64,000 nt of DNA from JACVRW01 sp963716215 (GCA_963716215.1 OY970298.1:1240001-1304000); one strand, 5' to 3'. Positions 16,100 to 24,827 are shown, counted from the stretch's first letter. Numbers and translations: made by a program. Notes: generated from the sequence alone by a model not told the origin.

Positions 16100-17659
16100 C
16101 TATCCCGCGGGCTCGACCTCGATCTCGGTGGCCGCCCTGTCCTTCTTGCCCAACCCGGTGCGCAGCTCCTTGGCGCCGAGGCGCACCGTGAACAGGCCCG
16201 GCCCGCGCGGGCGCCACGCGAACGCGCCCACGCCGCGCCGGAACGTCGCGAGGCGGGAGAACACCAGCTTGCTGCCGCGGTAGACCTTCGCCTCGACAGC
16301 CGACAGCTTCGACACCTGGAAGCGGATCGCGGTGAGCTGCTTGGCGGTCGTCAGCTCCGGGCCCGTGTAGGTCAGCTCGGGCGGGTCGACCTGGTAGCCG
16401 CGGTAGCGGTCGGCGTACTCGCAGAAGAGCTCACCCAGACGGCGCGTGCACATCGACTGGAGGAACTCGCGCAGCAGCTCGTGATAGTCGCCGGTCGACT
16501 CGGCGCCGCGGTAGGAGTAGCGCGACCAGTCGCCGACGTCCGACAACGGGAGCTCCTCCTCGGCCTCCGGCTCGGCCTCGTCGTACAGCCCGCGCGCGCG
16601 GTCGTCGTCGGCCAGGCGGCCGAAGTCGTGGAGGCCGATCAGCGACTGCAGGAACGCGTTGAAGATGTAGAGGCGCGGCGCGAACGAGTACTGCAGGTAG
16701 TGCACTCCGCCCGCGAAGCCCGTCGTGCGCACGCCGGTCGGGGCGAGCGTCTCGAAGGCGCCGAGCGCCTCGCGGGCGACCTCGAGGTAGTGCGGCTCGG
16801 CGAGCAGGTCGGCCGCCCGGCCGTAGGCCTGGATCGCCGTGGCGTCCGCCATCCCGCTGATCCACGGCGGGGTGCCGCCGCCGAAGTGGAAGGAGTACTC
16901 CCAGGCGATGAACCGGCGGGAGCGCTGCACGGCCAGCGACTCCATCTCGTCGAGCAGGCGGCGCAGCCCCCCGGCGTCGCACTCCGGCTCCTGGCGCTCG
17001 CACGCCCCGTGCATGTGGTTGGCCTTCTTGAAGGTGGACAGCGGGTGGAGCTGGAGGCCCTGGCCCGGGAAGTAGACGTAGAGGACCTCGCTGCCCTTGA
17101 AGCTCACCTGGTCACGCGCCGCGGGGAAGGGCAGCGAACGCCAGTAGCGGCGGTTGCGATCGAGCTGCGCGAACGCGGCCGGCATGCGGGTCGGGCTGAG
17201 GATGCGGGCCAGGGCGAGCGCCTCCACCGAGTCGATCACGTACCCGAGCTGCTCGCGCCGCGCGCCGCGCAGGCGCTTGTAGGTGCGCAGCGCGCGCACG
17301 TACCAGACGCGCCAGCGCTTGTAGGAGGCCCTGGAGATGTGCTTGGCCCGCTGTGCGCGGATCAGCGTCGCGTAGACGGCGCGCCGGTCGGCGCGGCGCT
17401 TGGCCGACCCGCGGGCGCGCTGCCATGCGCGGCTCGCCCGCGCACGCGGGACCGCACGGGCGGCCGCGGCGCTCGCGACCGGCGCGCTCGCCGCTGCCAC
17501 CGGCGGGAGGGCGACCTCCGCCTTCGACGGCACGTCCGGATCGTTCATGCGCACGGCGTGGTGGCCGTCGACGACGATCACCTGGCCCGCCCTGGCGGGG
17601 GCGGCCACGAGCACGGCGGCGGCCGCCGCGAGCGCGACGGTACGGCTGAACTGACGCAT
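16100..17659 (-). CDS. Secreted D-glucuronyl C5-epimerase-like protein
   Basis: A 519-residue protein from the ATG at 17659, with signal peptide MRQFSRTVALAAAAAVLVAA ending APARAG. An Arg-rich helical region (60-170) leads to a catalytic-like domain whose features match the C-terminal domain of D-glucuronyl C5-epimerases: ISGMADATAIQAYGRAADLL, RLYIFNAFLQSLIGLHDF and DVGDWSRYSYRG. The last ~90 residues are a beta-rich accessory domain. Characterised homologues flip glucuronate to iduronate in heparosan-like polymers; a bacterial surface or environmental uronan is a plausible substrate. An upstream ATG at 17677 is an alternative start. Confidence 0.78.
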   Translation of the reverse strand: MRQFSRTVALAAAAAVLVAAPARAGQVIVVDGHHAVRMNDPDVPSKAEVALPPVAAASAPVASAAAARAVPRARASRAWQRARGSAKRRADRRAVYATLIRAQRAKHISRASYKRWRVWYVRALRTYKRLRGARREQLGYVIDSVEALALARILSPTRMPAAFAQLDRNRRYWRSLPFPAARDQVSFKGSEVLYVYFPGQGLQLHPLSTFKKANHMHGACERQEPECDAGGLRRLLDEMESLAVQRSRRFIAWEYSFHFGGGTPPWISGMADATAIQAYGRAADLLAEPHYLEVAREALGAFETLAPTGVRTTGFAGGVHYLQYSFAPRLYIFNAFLQSLIGLHDFGRLADDDRARGLYDEAEPEAEEELPLSDVGDWSRYSYRGAESTGDYHELLREFLQSMCTRRLGELFCEYADRYRGYQVDPPELTYTGPELTTAKQLTAIRFQVSKLSAVEAKVYRGSKLVFSRLATFRRGVGAFAWRPRGPGLFTVRLGAKELRTGLGKKDRAATEIEVEPAG

Positions 17660-17726
17660 CTTCAATACAACGATCATGGTGGCGAAGGGTTGCGGCGGGG
17701 GGCCGAAAGTGCACGAGTTCGCCCAC

Positions 17727-17732
17727 TATCCT
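17727..17732 (+). promoter_or_regulatory. -10 element of leaderless lipoprotein gene
   Basis: TATCCT lies seven bases before the GTG at 17740, with no ribosome binding site between. This is one of the clearest leaderless arrangements in the window. Confidence 0.5.
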
Positions 17733-17739
17733 GCGGCGC

Positions 17740-18765
17740 GTGTGGCGCCTCGCGTTCCTCCTCTTCGTAGTTAGCGCCTGCGCCCTGGTCTCCTGCGGCG
17801 GCGGCGAGGAGCAGGAGAGCGTTGAGGATCTCCTCAACAGGGCGTTCTCGGAGGAGATCACCAGCGCCGATCTCGAGCTCGAGGGCGAGATCGAGCTGAC
17901 CGGCCTGCTGAAGGATCCGATCCGGATCGAGGCCGAGGGGCCGTTTCGAACCAACCAGGGCAAGCTGCCGTCGGCCGACATCGAGCTCCGGATCGGGTCG
18001 GGCGGCGGGGGCCAGACGATCACCACCGGGGTGCTCACCACGGGGGACCGCTCGTTCCTGAAGTTCCAGGACGTCTACTACGAGCAGCCGCGGGCGCAGG
18101 TGCGGCGCACCAACCGCGAGCTGCGGCGCAAGGGGAGCAACGACGACCAGCCGCTGAGCGAGCTCGGCCTCGACCCGCGCTCGTGGATCGGCTCGGCCGA
18201 GGACGAGGGCGACGCCGAGGTTGGCGGTGTGGACACCCACCACGTGTCCGGCACGCTCGACGTGGAGGCCCTCATGCACAACATGAACGAGTTCGTGGGC
18301 AAGTCGGCATCGGCGCTGGGCGCCGCGGGCGAGACGGACGCTCCACGCCTCACCCGCGAGGACATCCGCGAGCTCAGCAACGCCGTCAAGGACCCGAGCT
18401 TCGACGTCTATGTCGGCAAGCAGGACGACCTGATCAGGCGGATCTCCGGCCGCATCGAGTTCGAGATCCCCGAGGCCAGCCGCGAGGGCCTGGGCGGGCT
18501 GACGGGCGGGACGATCAAGTTCTCCGTCGAGCTGCGCGACGTGAACGGCGACCAGCAGATCGAGGCGCCCACCCACTCGCGCCCACTCTCGAAGCTCACG
18601 GACTCGCTCGGCGGTGCGCTCGAGGGGCTCGGCGCCGAGGGCGGCGCGACGCCGGAGCCCGGGGCGGACGACGAGGAGAGCCGCTACGCGGAGTGCCTCG
18701 ACAAGGCGCGCCCCGAGGACACCGACGAGCTCCAGCGCTGCGCGGAGCTGCTGCAGCAGCCCTGA
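17740..18765 (+). CDS. LppX/LprG-like lipoprotein
   Basis: A 341-residue exported lipoprotein from a GTG start. The signal VWRLAFLLFVVSACALVSC ends in a lipidation Cys followed by GGGEEQES. The body has the pattern of LppX/LprG-type proteins: long alternating beta strands (DIELRIGSGGGGQTITTGV, TTGDRSFLKFQDVYYEQP), then a helical segment and DDLIRRISGRIEFEIP. Such proteins have a hydrophobic cavity and carry lipids at the cell surface in mycobacteria. The C-terminus has two Cys (YAECLDKARP and LQRCAELLQ) that could form a disulfide. Its promoter faces the epimerase gene. Confidence 0.75.
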   Translation: MWRLAFLLFVVSACALVSCGGGEEQESVEDLLNRAFSEEITSADLELEGEIELTGLLKDPIRIEAEGPFRTNQGKLPSADIELRIGSGGGGQTITTGVLTTGDRSFLKFQDVYYEQPRAQVRRTNRELRRKGSNDDQPLSELGLDPRSWIGSAEDEGDAEVGGVDTHHVSGTLDVEALMHNMNEFVGKSASALGAAGETDAPRLTREDIRELSNAVKDPSFDVYVGKQDDLIRRISGRIEFEIPEASREGLGGLTGGTIKFSVELRDVNGDQQIEAPTHSRPLSKLTDSLGGALEGLGAEGGATPEPGADDEESRYAECLDKARPEDTDELQRCAELLQQP

Positions 18766-18803
18766 GGTCCCAAAAACGGCAGCAAGCAGGGCTGGCCCGG
18801 ACC

Positions 18804-18854
18804 GAGTGTGGGCCCCCAACGTTCCGCATATGGAGACCTTCGGGGCCCACACTC
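18804..18854. terminator. Strong bidirectional hairpin between convergent genes
   Basis: GAGTGTGGGCCCC (18804-18816) and its exact complement GGGGCCCACACTC (18842-18854) enclose a 25-base loop with CATATG near its middle. Weaker complementarity extends outward (AGCAAG near 18781, CTTGCT near 18868). It sits between the convergent lipoprotein (ends 18765) and aldo-keto reductase (ends 18892), so it can stop transcription from both sides. The CATATG apex links it to the repeat family described at 25.5 and 47 kb. Confidence 0.6.
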
Positions 18855-18891
18855 CGCTTGGGCCGCCCTTGCTCGCGGCAGTTCCCGTGAC

Positions 18892-20025
18892 CTACGCGGC
18901 CGCCGGCGCCTTGCGCAGGTCTCGCTGCGGGTCGATGCCCCAGCGCTCGGCGATCCGCTCGGACTCGGGCGCCAGCGCCCAGCGGTCCGGCGCGTCGTCG
19001 CCCTCGTGGTCCGGCGTCGCGCCCTTGAGCAGCATCGAGCCGCTGTTGTCGCCGATCGCGCGGATCGCGTCGACCTCGTCGGCGCTCAGGGGCGACACGG
19101 CGGGGACGCCGGCCAGCTCCTCGCGCTTGCGCTCGATCGGCTTGCGGCTGCCGGCCTCCTCGATCAGGGTCGGGGCGACGCACTCGACCGCGGGGTGGGC
19201 GAGGTTCCACGAGCACGCGAGCTGCAGGGGCGTGAGCGAATGGCGCTCGGCGAACGGGCGCAGCCGCTCCAGCTTCTCGCGCCCCGCTTCGACCCAGCCC
19301 GCGGGCCGGAAGCCGCGGTGGTCCCCGCGCTGGAACTCGTGTCCCGGCAGCAGGTCGTCGTGGAAGAGGCCGCCATAGTCCACGACCCGCGTGACCACCC
19401 GCACGCCGTTGCGCTCCGCTGCCGCCAGCGGCAGCTCGCCGGGCCAGGGCTCGAGCGGACCGAGGATCAGCATCGCCCAGTCGATCAGCTCGCCGTAGCG
19501 CTCGAAGCAGCCGATCACGTCCAGCGTGAACCCGTTGGCCGGTCCCGGCGCGATCCCGATCGACCCTGTCAGCCCCTCGTCGCGCAGGCGGCGCAGGCCC
19601 TCCCACACCTCCGCCGACTCGAACCCGCGCCGGTCGGGGTTGTGCAGCAGCAGCACGTCGAACGCGTCGGCGCCGAGGCGCTGCAGGCTGCGCTCGGCGG
19701 CCATGCGCAGGTAGTCGCCGTAGCCGTCTGGCCCGCGCAGGCGCGGGTCGGTGAACCGGGGGAACCCCTTCGGGCCGTCGCGCTCGCCCTCGTAGAAGTC
19801 GTGGCCCACGGCACCGACGAGCGCGTAGTCGGCGCGCGGCACGCCCGCGAGGGCGCGGCCGAGCAGCGTGTCGGCCTCCCCGGCGCCGTAGGCGTCGGCC
19901 GTCATCACGGTCCGGATGCCGCCGCCGGGACGCAGCAGCGCCTCGAGGCGGGCGTCCGGGATCGGCTCGCCGAAGTGCATGAAGCGCCCGCCGCTCCAGG
20001 TGCCGACAGCCACGTGACCCAGCAT
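18892..20025 (-). CDS. Aldo/keto reductase family protein
   Basis: A 377-residue protein from the ATG at 20025. It shows the (beta/alpha)8 AKR pattern: GGIRTVMTADAYGAGEADTLL (the Asp/Tyr region), FDVLLLHNPDRRGFESAEVW, GLTGSIGIAPGPANG and the C-terminal LQLACSWNLAHPAVECVAPT. Family members reduce carbonyls with NADPH. Three starts are possible (GTG 20034, ATG 20031, ATG 20025). TAGAGT at 20038-20033 is seven bases before the last and overlaps the first two, so the last is preferred. Divergent from terC. Substrate unknown. Confidence 0.82.
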   Translation of the reverse strand: MLGHVAVGTWSGGRFMHFGEPIPDARLEALLRPGGGIRTVMTADAYGAGEADTLLGRALAGVPRADYALVGAVGHDFYEGERDGPKGFPRFTDPRLRGPDGYGDYLRMAAERSLQRLGADAFDVLLLHNPDRRGFESAEVWEGLRRLRDEGLTGSIGIAPGPANGFTLDVIGCFERYGELIDWAMLILGPLEPWPGELPLAAAERNGVRVVTRVVDYGGLFHDDLLPGHEFQRGDHRGFRPAGWVEAGREKLERLRPFAERHSLTPLQLACSWNLAHPAVECVAPTLIEEAGSRKPIERKREELAGVPAVSPLSADEVDAIRAIGDNSGSMLLKGATPDHEGDDAPDRWALAPESERIAERWGIDPQRDLRKAPAAA

Positions 20026-20063
20026 CGTCATCACTCTAGATGGGGGCCACTAAGGTCCAGGCC

Positions 20064-21068
20064 GTGACCGGCGCCGACACGGCACTTCTGGCTGGGCTGA
20101 TCGTCGCCCTGTTCCTGTTCCTCTGGCTCGACCTGCACTTCTTTGCGCGCGGGCGCGAGCCGAGCTTCCGCGAGGCGCTGGTGTGGTCGATCGGCTGGCT
20201 CGTCCTCTCGCTGCTCGCCGCGGTGCCCGTCTGGCTGCTCGAGGGCAGCGAGGACGCCGTCCTCTACACCACCGTCTACCTGATCGAGCGCTCGCTGTCG
20301 CTCGACAACCTGTTCGTGTTCCTGCTGCTGTTCGCGTACTTCGGCGTGCCCTACGAGCGCCGGCCGCGGCTGCTGTTCTGGGGCATCGTCGCCGCCCTGG
20401 CCATGCGAGGCGTCTTCATCCTCGCCGGCAGCGAGTTGATCGAGCAGTTCCACATCGTCATCTACCTGCTCGGCGGCGCGCTGATCGTGCTGGCCTACCG
20501 GATCTGGCGGGGGGTGGCCGACAACGTCGACCCCGACAAGAACCTGATGGTGCGCGCGGTGCGGCGGGTGTACCCCGTGACCAGCGAGTTCCACGGCGGG
20601 CACTGGTTCGTCAAGCAGGACGGCCGCCGCCACGCGACGCCGATCTTCCTCTGCCTCGCCGCGATCGTGTTCGCCGACATCGCGTTCGCGATCGACTCGA
20701 TCCCAGCGGCGTTCGCGATCACGCGCGACCCCCTGCTGATCTGGATGGGCAACGTCTTCGCCCTGCTCGGCATGCGCGCGCTGTTCGTGCTGGTGGAGAG
20801 CCTGGTCGAGCGCTTCCGGTACCTCGACGAGACGATCGCGATCGTGCTCGGGCTCGTCGGCGTGAAGCTGCTGATCGAGGATCTGGTCAAGATCGGGCCA
20901 GTGCCCAGCCTGGGCATGATCGCGCTGGCCTTCACGGTCGGCATCCTGCTCTCGATTCGCGCCGACCGGCGCGATCCCGACCTGGAACAGCACCGCCGAG
21001 AGCGAGCCGAAGCGATGCGCCAGGGCGGCGAATTCGCGCACGAATCGCGCAAGTCGGCAGCCCGCTGA
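20064..21068 (+). CDS. TerC family integral membrane protein
   Basis: A 334-residue membrane protein with about eight to nine helices. The family signatures are ERSLSLDNLFVFLLLFAYF near residue 82 and FADIAFAIDSIPAAFAIT near 208, in which the Asp residues lie within helices. TerC/Alx proteins are linked to tellurium resistance and to manganese export, including metalation of exported proteins. The cytoplasmic C-terminus is charged (ADRRDPDLEQHRRERAEAM). The GTG at 20064 is chosen because TAAGGT lies seven bases upstream; an ATG at 20040 would precede the -10. Confidence 0.9.
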   Translation: MTGADTALLAGLIVALFLFLWLDLHFFARGREPSFREALVWSIGWLVLSLLAAVPVWLLEGSEDAVLYTTVYLIERSLSLDNLFVFLLLFAYFGVPYERRPRLLFWGIVAALAMRGVFILAGSELIEQFHIVIYLLGGALIVLAYRIWRGVADNVDPDKNLMVRAVRRVYPVTSEFHGGHWFVKQDGRRHATPIFLCLAAIVFADIAFAIDSIPAAFAITRDPLLIWMGNVFALLGMRALFVLVESLVERFRYLDETIAIVLGLVGVKLLIEDLVKIGPVPSLGMIALAFTVGILLSIRADRRDPDLEQHRRERAEAMRQGGEFAHESRKSAAR

Positions 21069-21123
21069 CATTTTTTGCACAAGATCGCTGGCGGATCTGC
21101 GCAAGCTGACCTACCTTGGCCCG

Positions 21124-23379
21124 ATGGATAGACGCTGCCATGGATGGCTTGCTGCGGTGGTCGCTGTGCTCGGCCTCGGGGCTTTCGCTCCGATCGCGAG
21201 CGCGGCGACTGCGCAGATCACAGACGACGGGACCGAGCAGGTGCTGCATTACGAGGCAGCCGCCGGCGAGGTGAACAACCTGCTGATCGAGGGAGGGCCG
21301 GACTACCAGGTCGCGGAGCTGCTGCCCGCGGCCGGGGGAACCCCCGTGCACATCGTGGGCGACGCGAACTGCCCCGCGTACACGGTTCCCGACCCTCCTG
21401 GCAGCGACGGCGTGAGCTGCTTCCACGCGAGCGGCATCGACCGCATCGAGGTCAACCTCGGCGACGGCGATGACCAGTTCGAGATCATCAGCGCCGACGT
21501 GCCGGTGATCGTGAACGGCGGCGAGGGCGCCGACCTGTTCGACGACATGGAGCAGACGAACGTGCCCGGTCCGTTCGCGCGCACGTTCATCGGTGGCCCC
21601 GGCGACGACTTCTTCCGCGTCGGCGTCCAGTCGGGCATGCCCCACGACTACCAGGGTGGCGCGGGCACCGACTTCGTCTCCTACGACTACCGGTCGCTGA
21701 CCGGAACGCTGCCCAGCCCGCAGCCGGTCGTGGGACAGAACATCACGCTCGACGACGTGGCCAACGACGGGGTGACCGGGGAGGGCGACAACGTCCACTC
21801 GGACATCGAGTACGCCTTCGGCGCGGCGGGCCCGGACACCATCACCGGCACCGCGAACGCCGACTACATCATGGGCTTCGGCGGAGCCGACACGATCAAC
21901 GGGCTCGCCGGGGCCGACACCCTGGTCGCCGGCACCACGGCCATCACAGACTGCTCGGCCGACGTGCTCAACGGCGCGGAGGGCGAGGACACGCTCTGGC
22001 TCGGCGGCCGCACCACGGCCAACGCCGGTCCGGACAACGACCGCTTCGTCACCGGAGCCGTCGACTGCGCCGGCGGGGGCGACGTGGCCCACGGTGGCGA
22101 CGGCCTGGACCAGGCCGACTTCGGCCTGGTGACGGCCGCGGGCCTCACGGTGAGCCTCGACGGCGTGGCCAACGACGGGTTCGGCGGCGCCGACAACTAC
22201 GACGCCGACATCGAGGACCTGTTCGCGGGCGACGCGGGGATGACGCTGATCGGCAACGCGCTGGTCAACCACCTGGTCGGCGGCGCGGGCAACGACGTGT
22301 TCGACGGCGGTCTCGGAGCCGACCAGCTCGACGGGCTCGCGGGCACCGACACGGCGGACTACTCGAAGCGCACCGAGGCGCTCAGCCTCACCCTCGACGC
22401 CGGCGCCGAGAGCGGCGCGACGGGCGAGAGCGACGCCATCTCGGCCGACGTGGAGAACCTCCGCGGCGGTGCCGGCGTGGACGTGCTCACCGGCAACGCC
22501 GCCAACAACGTGCTCGACGGCGGGCTCGGCGCCGACACGATCAACGGCGGTGGCGGGGTCGACGCGGTCGACTACTCCCGGCGGACGGTGGCGGTCGACG
22601 TGACGCTCGACGCGGGAGCCGGCAACGACGGTCAGGCCGGCGAGGGCGACACGATCGCCGGCGACGTGGAGGGCGTCTTCGGCGGCGCCGGAGCGGACAA
22701 GCTGGTCGGGAACATCGCCGCCGGGGTCCTCATGGGCCTGGGGGGCAACGACCAGATCAGCGACGCGGGCGGAGCCGACACGATCGACGCCGGGACCGGC
22801 GACGACGAGGTCGACAGCGTCGACGGCGCCGTGGACACGGTCACCTGTGGACCGGGCGCGGACAAGGTCACGAGCGACCCGACCGACTCGGTCAACGCCG
22901 ACTGCGACCCGGGCGGGCCGCCGACGGGACCGACCACTCCGACCACTCCGACTACCCCGAGCAACCCGACCAACCCGAGCAACCCGACGAAGCCCACCCC
23001 GGTGGTCCCGATCGACAAGAGCGCCCCGAGGGGATCGGCATCGCTGCCCAAGGGGCAGGACCTGGGGAGCCTGCGGGCAACGGGCCTGAAGGTGACCGTT
23101 CAGAGCAGCGAGAGCGCGACCCTCGCCGGGACGCTGATCGCCGAGTCGACAACGCGTGGGGCGCTCACCCGACGCGGCATCAAGGTCAAGACGGTGCTCG
23201 CGAAGGGCAGGGCGAAGGTCGTCCAGGGCAGCCGCAAGACGCTCACCTTGCGTCTGACGCGTCCCGGACGGAAGGCGCTGCGAGGCTTGACGGTGGCCAG
23301 GCTGAAGCTGGTCGTAACCGTCACGGACCGCGCGGGGAACAAGCGCACGATCACGCGTCACGTGCGCATCAGGAGCTAG
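21124..23379 (+). CDS. Secreted hemolysin-type calcium-binding repeat protein
   Basis: A 751-residue protein with a Sec signal peptide (WLAAVVAVLGLGAFAPIASA). Residues ~100-600 hold many RTX-like nonapeptide repeats of the form GGxGxDxL/I (for example GGLGADTINGGGGVDAVDYS, GGAGNDVFDGGLGADQLDG), which fold into Ca2+-binding beta-rolls. A linker rich in Thr/Pro/Asn (PTTPTTPTTPSNPTNPSNP) leads to a C-terminal beta domain starting IDKSAPRGSASLPKGQ. No type I secretion genes are nearby and the protein has its own signal peptide, so export is probably by Sec. Leaderless: TACCTT six bases before the ATG. Confidence 0.85.
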   Translation: MDRRCHGWLAAVVAVLGLGAFAPIASAATAQITDDGTEQVLHYEAAAGEVNNLLIEGGPDYQVAELLPAAGGTPVHIVGDANCPAYTVPDPPGSDGVSCFHASGIDRIEVNLGDGDDQFEIISADVPVIVNGGEGADLFDDMEQTNVPGPFARTFIGGPGDDFFRVGVQSGMPHDYQGGAGTDFVSYDYRSLTGTLPSPQPVVGQNITLDDVANDGVTGEGDNVHSDIEYAFGAAGPDTITGTANADYIMGFGGADTINGLAGADTLVAGTTAITDCSADVLNGAEGEDTLWLGGRTTANAGPDNDRFVTGAVDCAGGGDVAHGGDGLDQADFGLVTAAGLTVSLDGVANDGFGGADNYDADIEDLFAGDAGMTLIGNALVNHLVGGAGNDVFDGGLGADQLDGLAGTDTADYSKRTEALSLTLDAGAESGATGESDAISADVENLRGGAGVDVLTGNAANNVLDGGLGADTINGGGGVDAVDYSRRTVAVDVTLDAGAGNDGQAGEGDTIAGDVEGVFGGAGADKLVGNIAAGVLMGLGGNDQISDAGGADTIDAGTGDDEVDSVDGAVDTVTCGPGADKVTSDPTDSVNADCDPGGPPTGPTTPTTPTTPSNPTNPSNPTKPTPVVPIDKSAPRGSASLPKGQDLGSLRATGLKVTVQSSESATLAGTLIAESTTRGALTRRGIKVKTVLAKGRAKVVQGSRKTLTLRLTRPGRKALRGLTVARLKLVVTVTDRAGNKRTITRHVRIRS

Positions 23380-23405
23380 GACCCGCCCCGGCGGCCCGGG
23401 GCGCT

Positions 23406-23442
23406 GGACGAGCTTTCGGTCGGCCTGGCCGGAAGCTCGTCC
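23406..23442. terminator. Bidirectional hairpin terminator
   Basis: GGACGAGCTT (23406-23415) pairs with AAGCTCGTCC (23433-23442), and CGG/CCG inside extends the stem. It sits between the convergent repeat-protein gene (ends 23379) and the LysE gene (ends 23459). There is no T-run, as is common in GC-rich actinobacteria. Confidence 0.65.
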
Positions 23443-23458
23443 ACGCCTCCGGGACTGT

Positions 23459-24091
23459 CTAAGCGTCTTGTGCGGTGCGCCAGCCGAGCAGGCCGGCGAA
23501 GCCCAGCAGGCCCGCGCCCGCCACGACGTCCACCGTCGTCAGCAGCCGCGGCCCGAAGCGGCCGCGGACCAGGGCCATCACCGTTGACAAGGCGGTGAAC
23601 GCGGTGAGCGTGCCGCAGGCGACGCCGCCCAGCAGCAGCGCGGCGCTGCCGGCCGAGTCTCCGGCGCCGCCCAGCGAGGCGGTCGACGCCGCCGCGAAGA
23701 TCGCCGCCCACGTGGCGATCGTGAGCGGGTTCGACGCCGTGGCGGCCACGGCGGTGGCGAACGCCCGGCGGGGCGTGGCGACCTCGGAGTCAGCCTCGCC
23801 GCCGAGCCTGACGCGGAAGGCCGCCCACAGCGTGCGCGCGCCGATCGCCGCCAGCACCAGCGCGCCGAGCGTGCCGAGCGCCACGCGCAGCGCGTCGATC
23901 TCGAGCAGGCTGGCCGCGCCGGCAAGCCCCAAGCCCGCGTAGAGCAGGTCGATCAGCGCCGCGCCGGCGCCGATCGCGAGCCCGCTGGCGAACGCGCCGC
24001 GCAGCACCGAGCGCACGCACAGCAGCGACACCGGTCCTGGCTGGGCTCCCACGAAGAAGCCGAGCCCGAACCCCACGAGCAAGGCGCTCAC
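23459..24091 (-). CDS. LysE/RhtB family exporter
   Basis: A 210-residue membrane protein with about six helices from the GTG at 24091. The N-terminal FGLGFFVGAQPGPVSLLCVRS and the central ATAVAATASNPLTIATWAAIF are the two LysE-superfamily signatures (PGP in helix 1; NP in the middle helix). Family members export amino acids and similar solutes. It is the last gene of the SRPBCC-ArsR-LysE operon; its start overlaps the ArsR stop by two bases, so its level should follow that regulator. Substrate unknown. Confidence 0.85.
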   Translation of the reverse strand: MSALLVGFGLGFFVGAQPGPVSLLCVRSVLRGAFASGLAIGAGAALIDLLYAGLGLAGAASLLEIDALRVALGTLGALVLAAIGARTLWAAFRVRLGGEADSEVATPRRAFATAVAATASNPLTIATWAAIFAAASTASLGGAGDSAGSAALLLGGVACGTLTAFTALSTVMALVRGRFGPRLLTTVDVVAGAGLLGFAGLLGWRTAQDA

Positions 24092-24414
24092 GTCTGGCTC
24101 CGGGCGCCGGACACCTGCCGCTCGAGCGCGGCGAGGCGCTCGTCCCACTGGCCACCCACCTCCGCCATCCACGCCATCGCCTCGGACATCGGCGCCGGCG
24201 TGGGGCGGTAGAGCACCTCGCGCCCGGCCCGGCGAGCCGCCACCAGCCCCGCATCGGAGAGCGTGCCCAGGTGCTTCTGCACAGCCTGCCGGGTCACCGG
24301 AAGCTCACGCGCCAGGTCCGTGGCGGTCGCCTCGCCGAGCTGTCCTAGGCGGGCGAGCAGGTTGCGGCGAGTGCCGTCGGCGAGCGCGCCGAAGACGGCG
24401 TCCGCTGCTCCCAT
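24088..24414 (-). CDS. ArsR-family winged-helix repressor
   Basis: A 108-residue regulator. It begins MGAADAVFGALADGTRRNLL, has the recognition-helix region ELPVTRQAVQKHLGTLSDAGLV and the wing ARRAGREVLYRPTPAPM, ending with EVGGQWDERLAALERQV. No metal-binding Cys pair (ELCVCD type) is present, so it is not a classic metal sensor. ArsR proteins paired with an adjacent SRPBCC (AHSA1) protein form a known subgroup. It overlaps the SRPBCC stop by one base. It is the likely reader of the GCAACC-N4-GGTTGC operators at 24801-24843 (inference). Confidence 0.9.
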   Translation of the reverse strand: MGAADAVFGALADGTRRNLLARLGQLGEATATDLARELPVTRQAVQKHLGTLSDAGLVAARRAGREVLYRPTPAPMSEAMAWMAEVGGQWDERLAALERQVSGARSQT

Positions 24415-24785
24415 CAGGCCGCCAGCAGCTCCGGCTGCTGAGGCGTGGAGCGCTGAGGCGGTGCGGTCGCGTGCACGATCTCGGCGCCGTACAGGTCGAG
24501 CAGGGCGAGCGGGCGCGACTCGACCACGCGCACATGGGTCTCGCCGCCGTCGGGCTCGAGCTCGAGCTCGACCCGCGTGGCGTCCTCGTCGGGCGCCGAC
24601 CACCAGAACACCAGGCGGCTCGGCTCCTCGACCTCCTCGACGAACCCGGTGCGCTCGCCGGCACGGACCTCACCGTCAGGACGCAGGTCGATCGACGCGT
24701 CCTCGCCCAGCCAGGCCGGCTCCGTCAGCGAGCGCCACACCTCGTCGGCGGGGGCGGGGAGCGTGATCTCGCGGCTTAATTTCAT
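24414..24785 (-). CDS. SRPBCC (AHSA1/START-like) domain protein
   Basis: A 123-residue protein from the ATG at 24785 with a clear ribosome binding site (GGAGG). It begins MKLSREITLPAPADEVWRSL and continues TEPAWLGEDASIDLRPDGEV, and later RLVFWWSAPDEDATRVELEL. This is the usual AHSA1-type SRPBCC fold with a deep hydrophobic pocket. Members next to ArsR regulators are thought to bind or modify the signal ligand. It is first in a three-gene operon divergent from clpP. Confidence 0.88.
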   Translation of the reverse strand: MKLSREITLPAPADEVWRSLTEPAWLGEDASIDLRPDGEVRAGERTGFVEEVEEPSRLVFWWSAPDEDATRVELELEPDGGETHVRVVESRPLALLDLYGAEIVHATAPPQRSTPQQPELLAA

Positions 24786-24800
24786 GGGGGACCTCCATGT

Positions 24801-24816
24801 GCAACCCAACGGTTGC
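24801..24816. promoter_or_regulatory. Operator 1, GCAACC-N4-GGTTGC
   Basis: A perfect inverted repeat (GCAACC, CAAC, GGTTGC) 16 bases upstream of the SRPBCC start. A second copy with the same arms and the same four-base spacing lies 27 bases away. Confidence 0.65.
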
Positions 24817-24827
24817 GCTATCGTGGG

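Noticed and set aside
22920..22995. Short tandem DNA repeat (CCGACCACT / CCGAGCAAC)
   Set aside because: It is the codon-level echo of the Thr/Pro/Asn linker inside the repeat protein and stays in frame.
20932..23361. Long open frame on the minus strand opposite the calcium-binding repeat gene
   Set aside because: It is a shadow of the GC-rich repeat gene: its composition is Val/Asp/Arg/Gly-biased with no recognisable domain, and the plus frame has a signal peptide and repeats.
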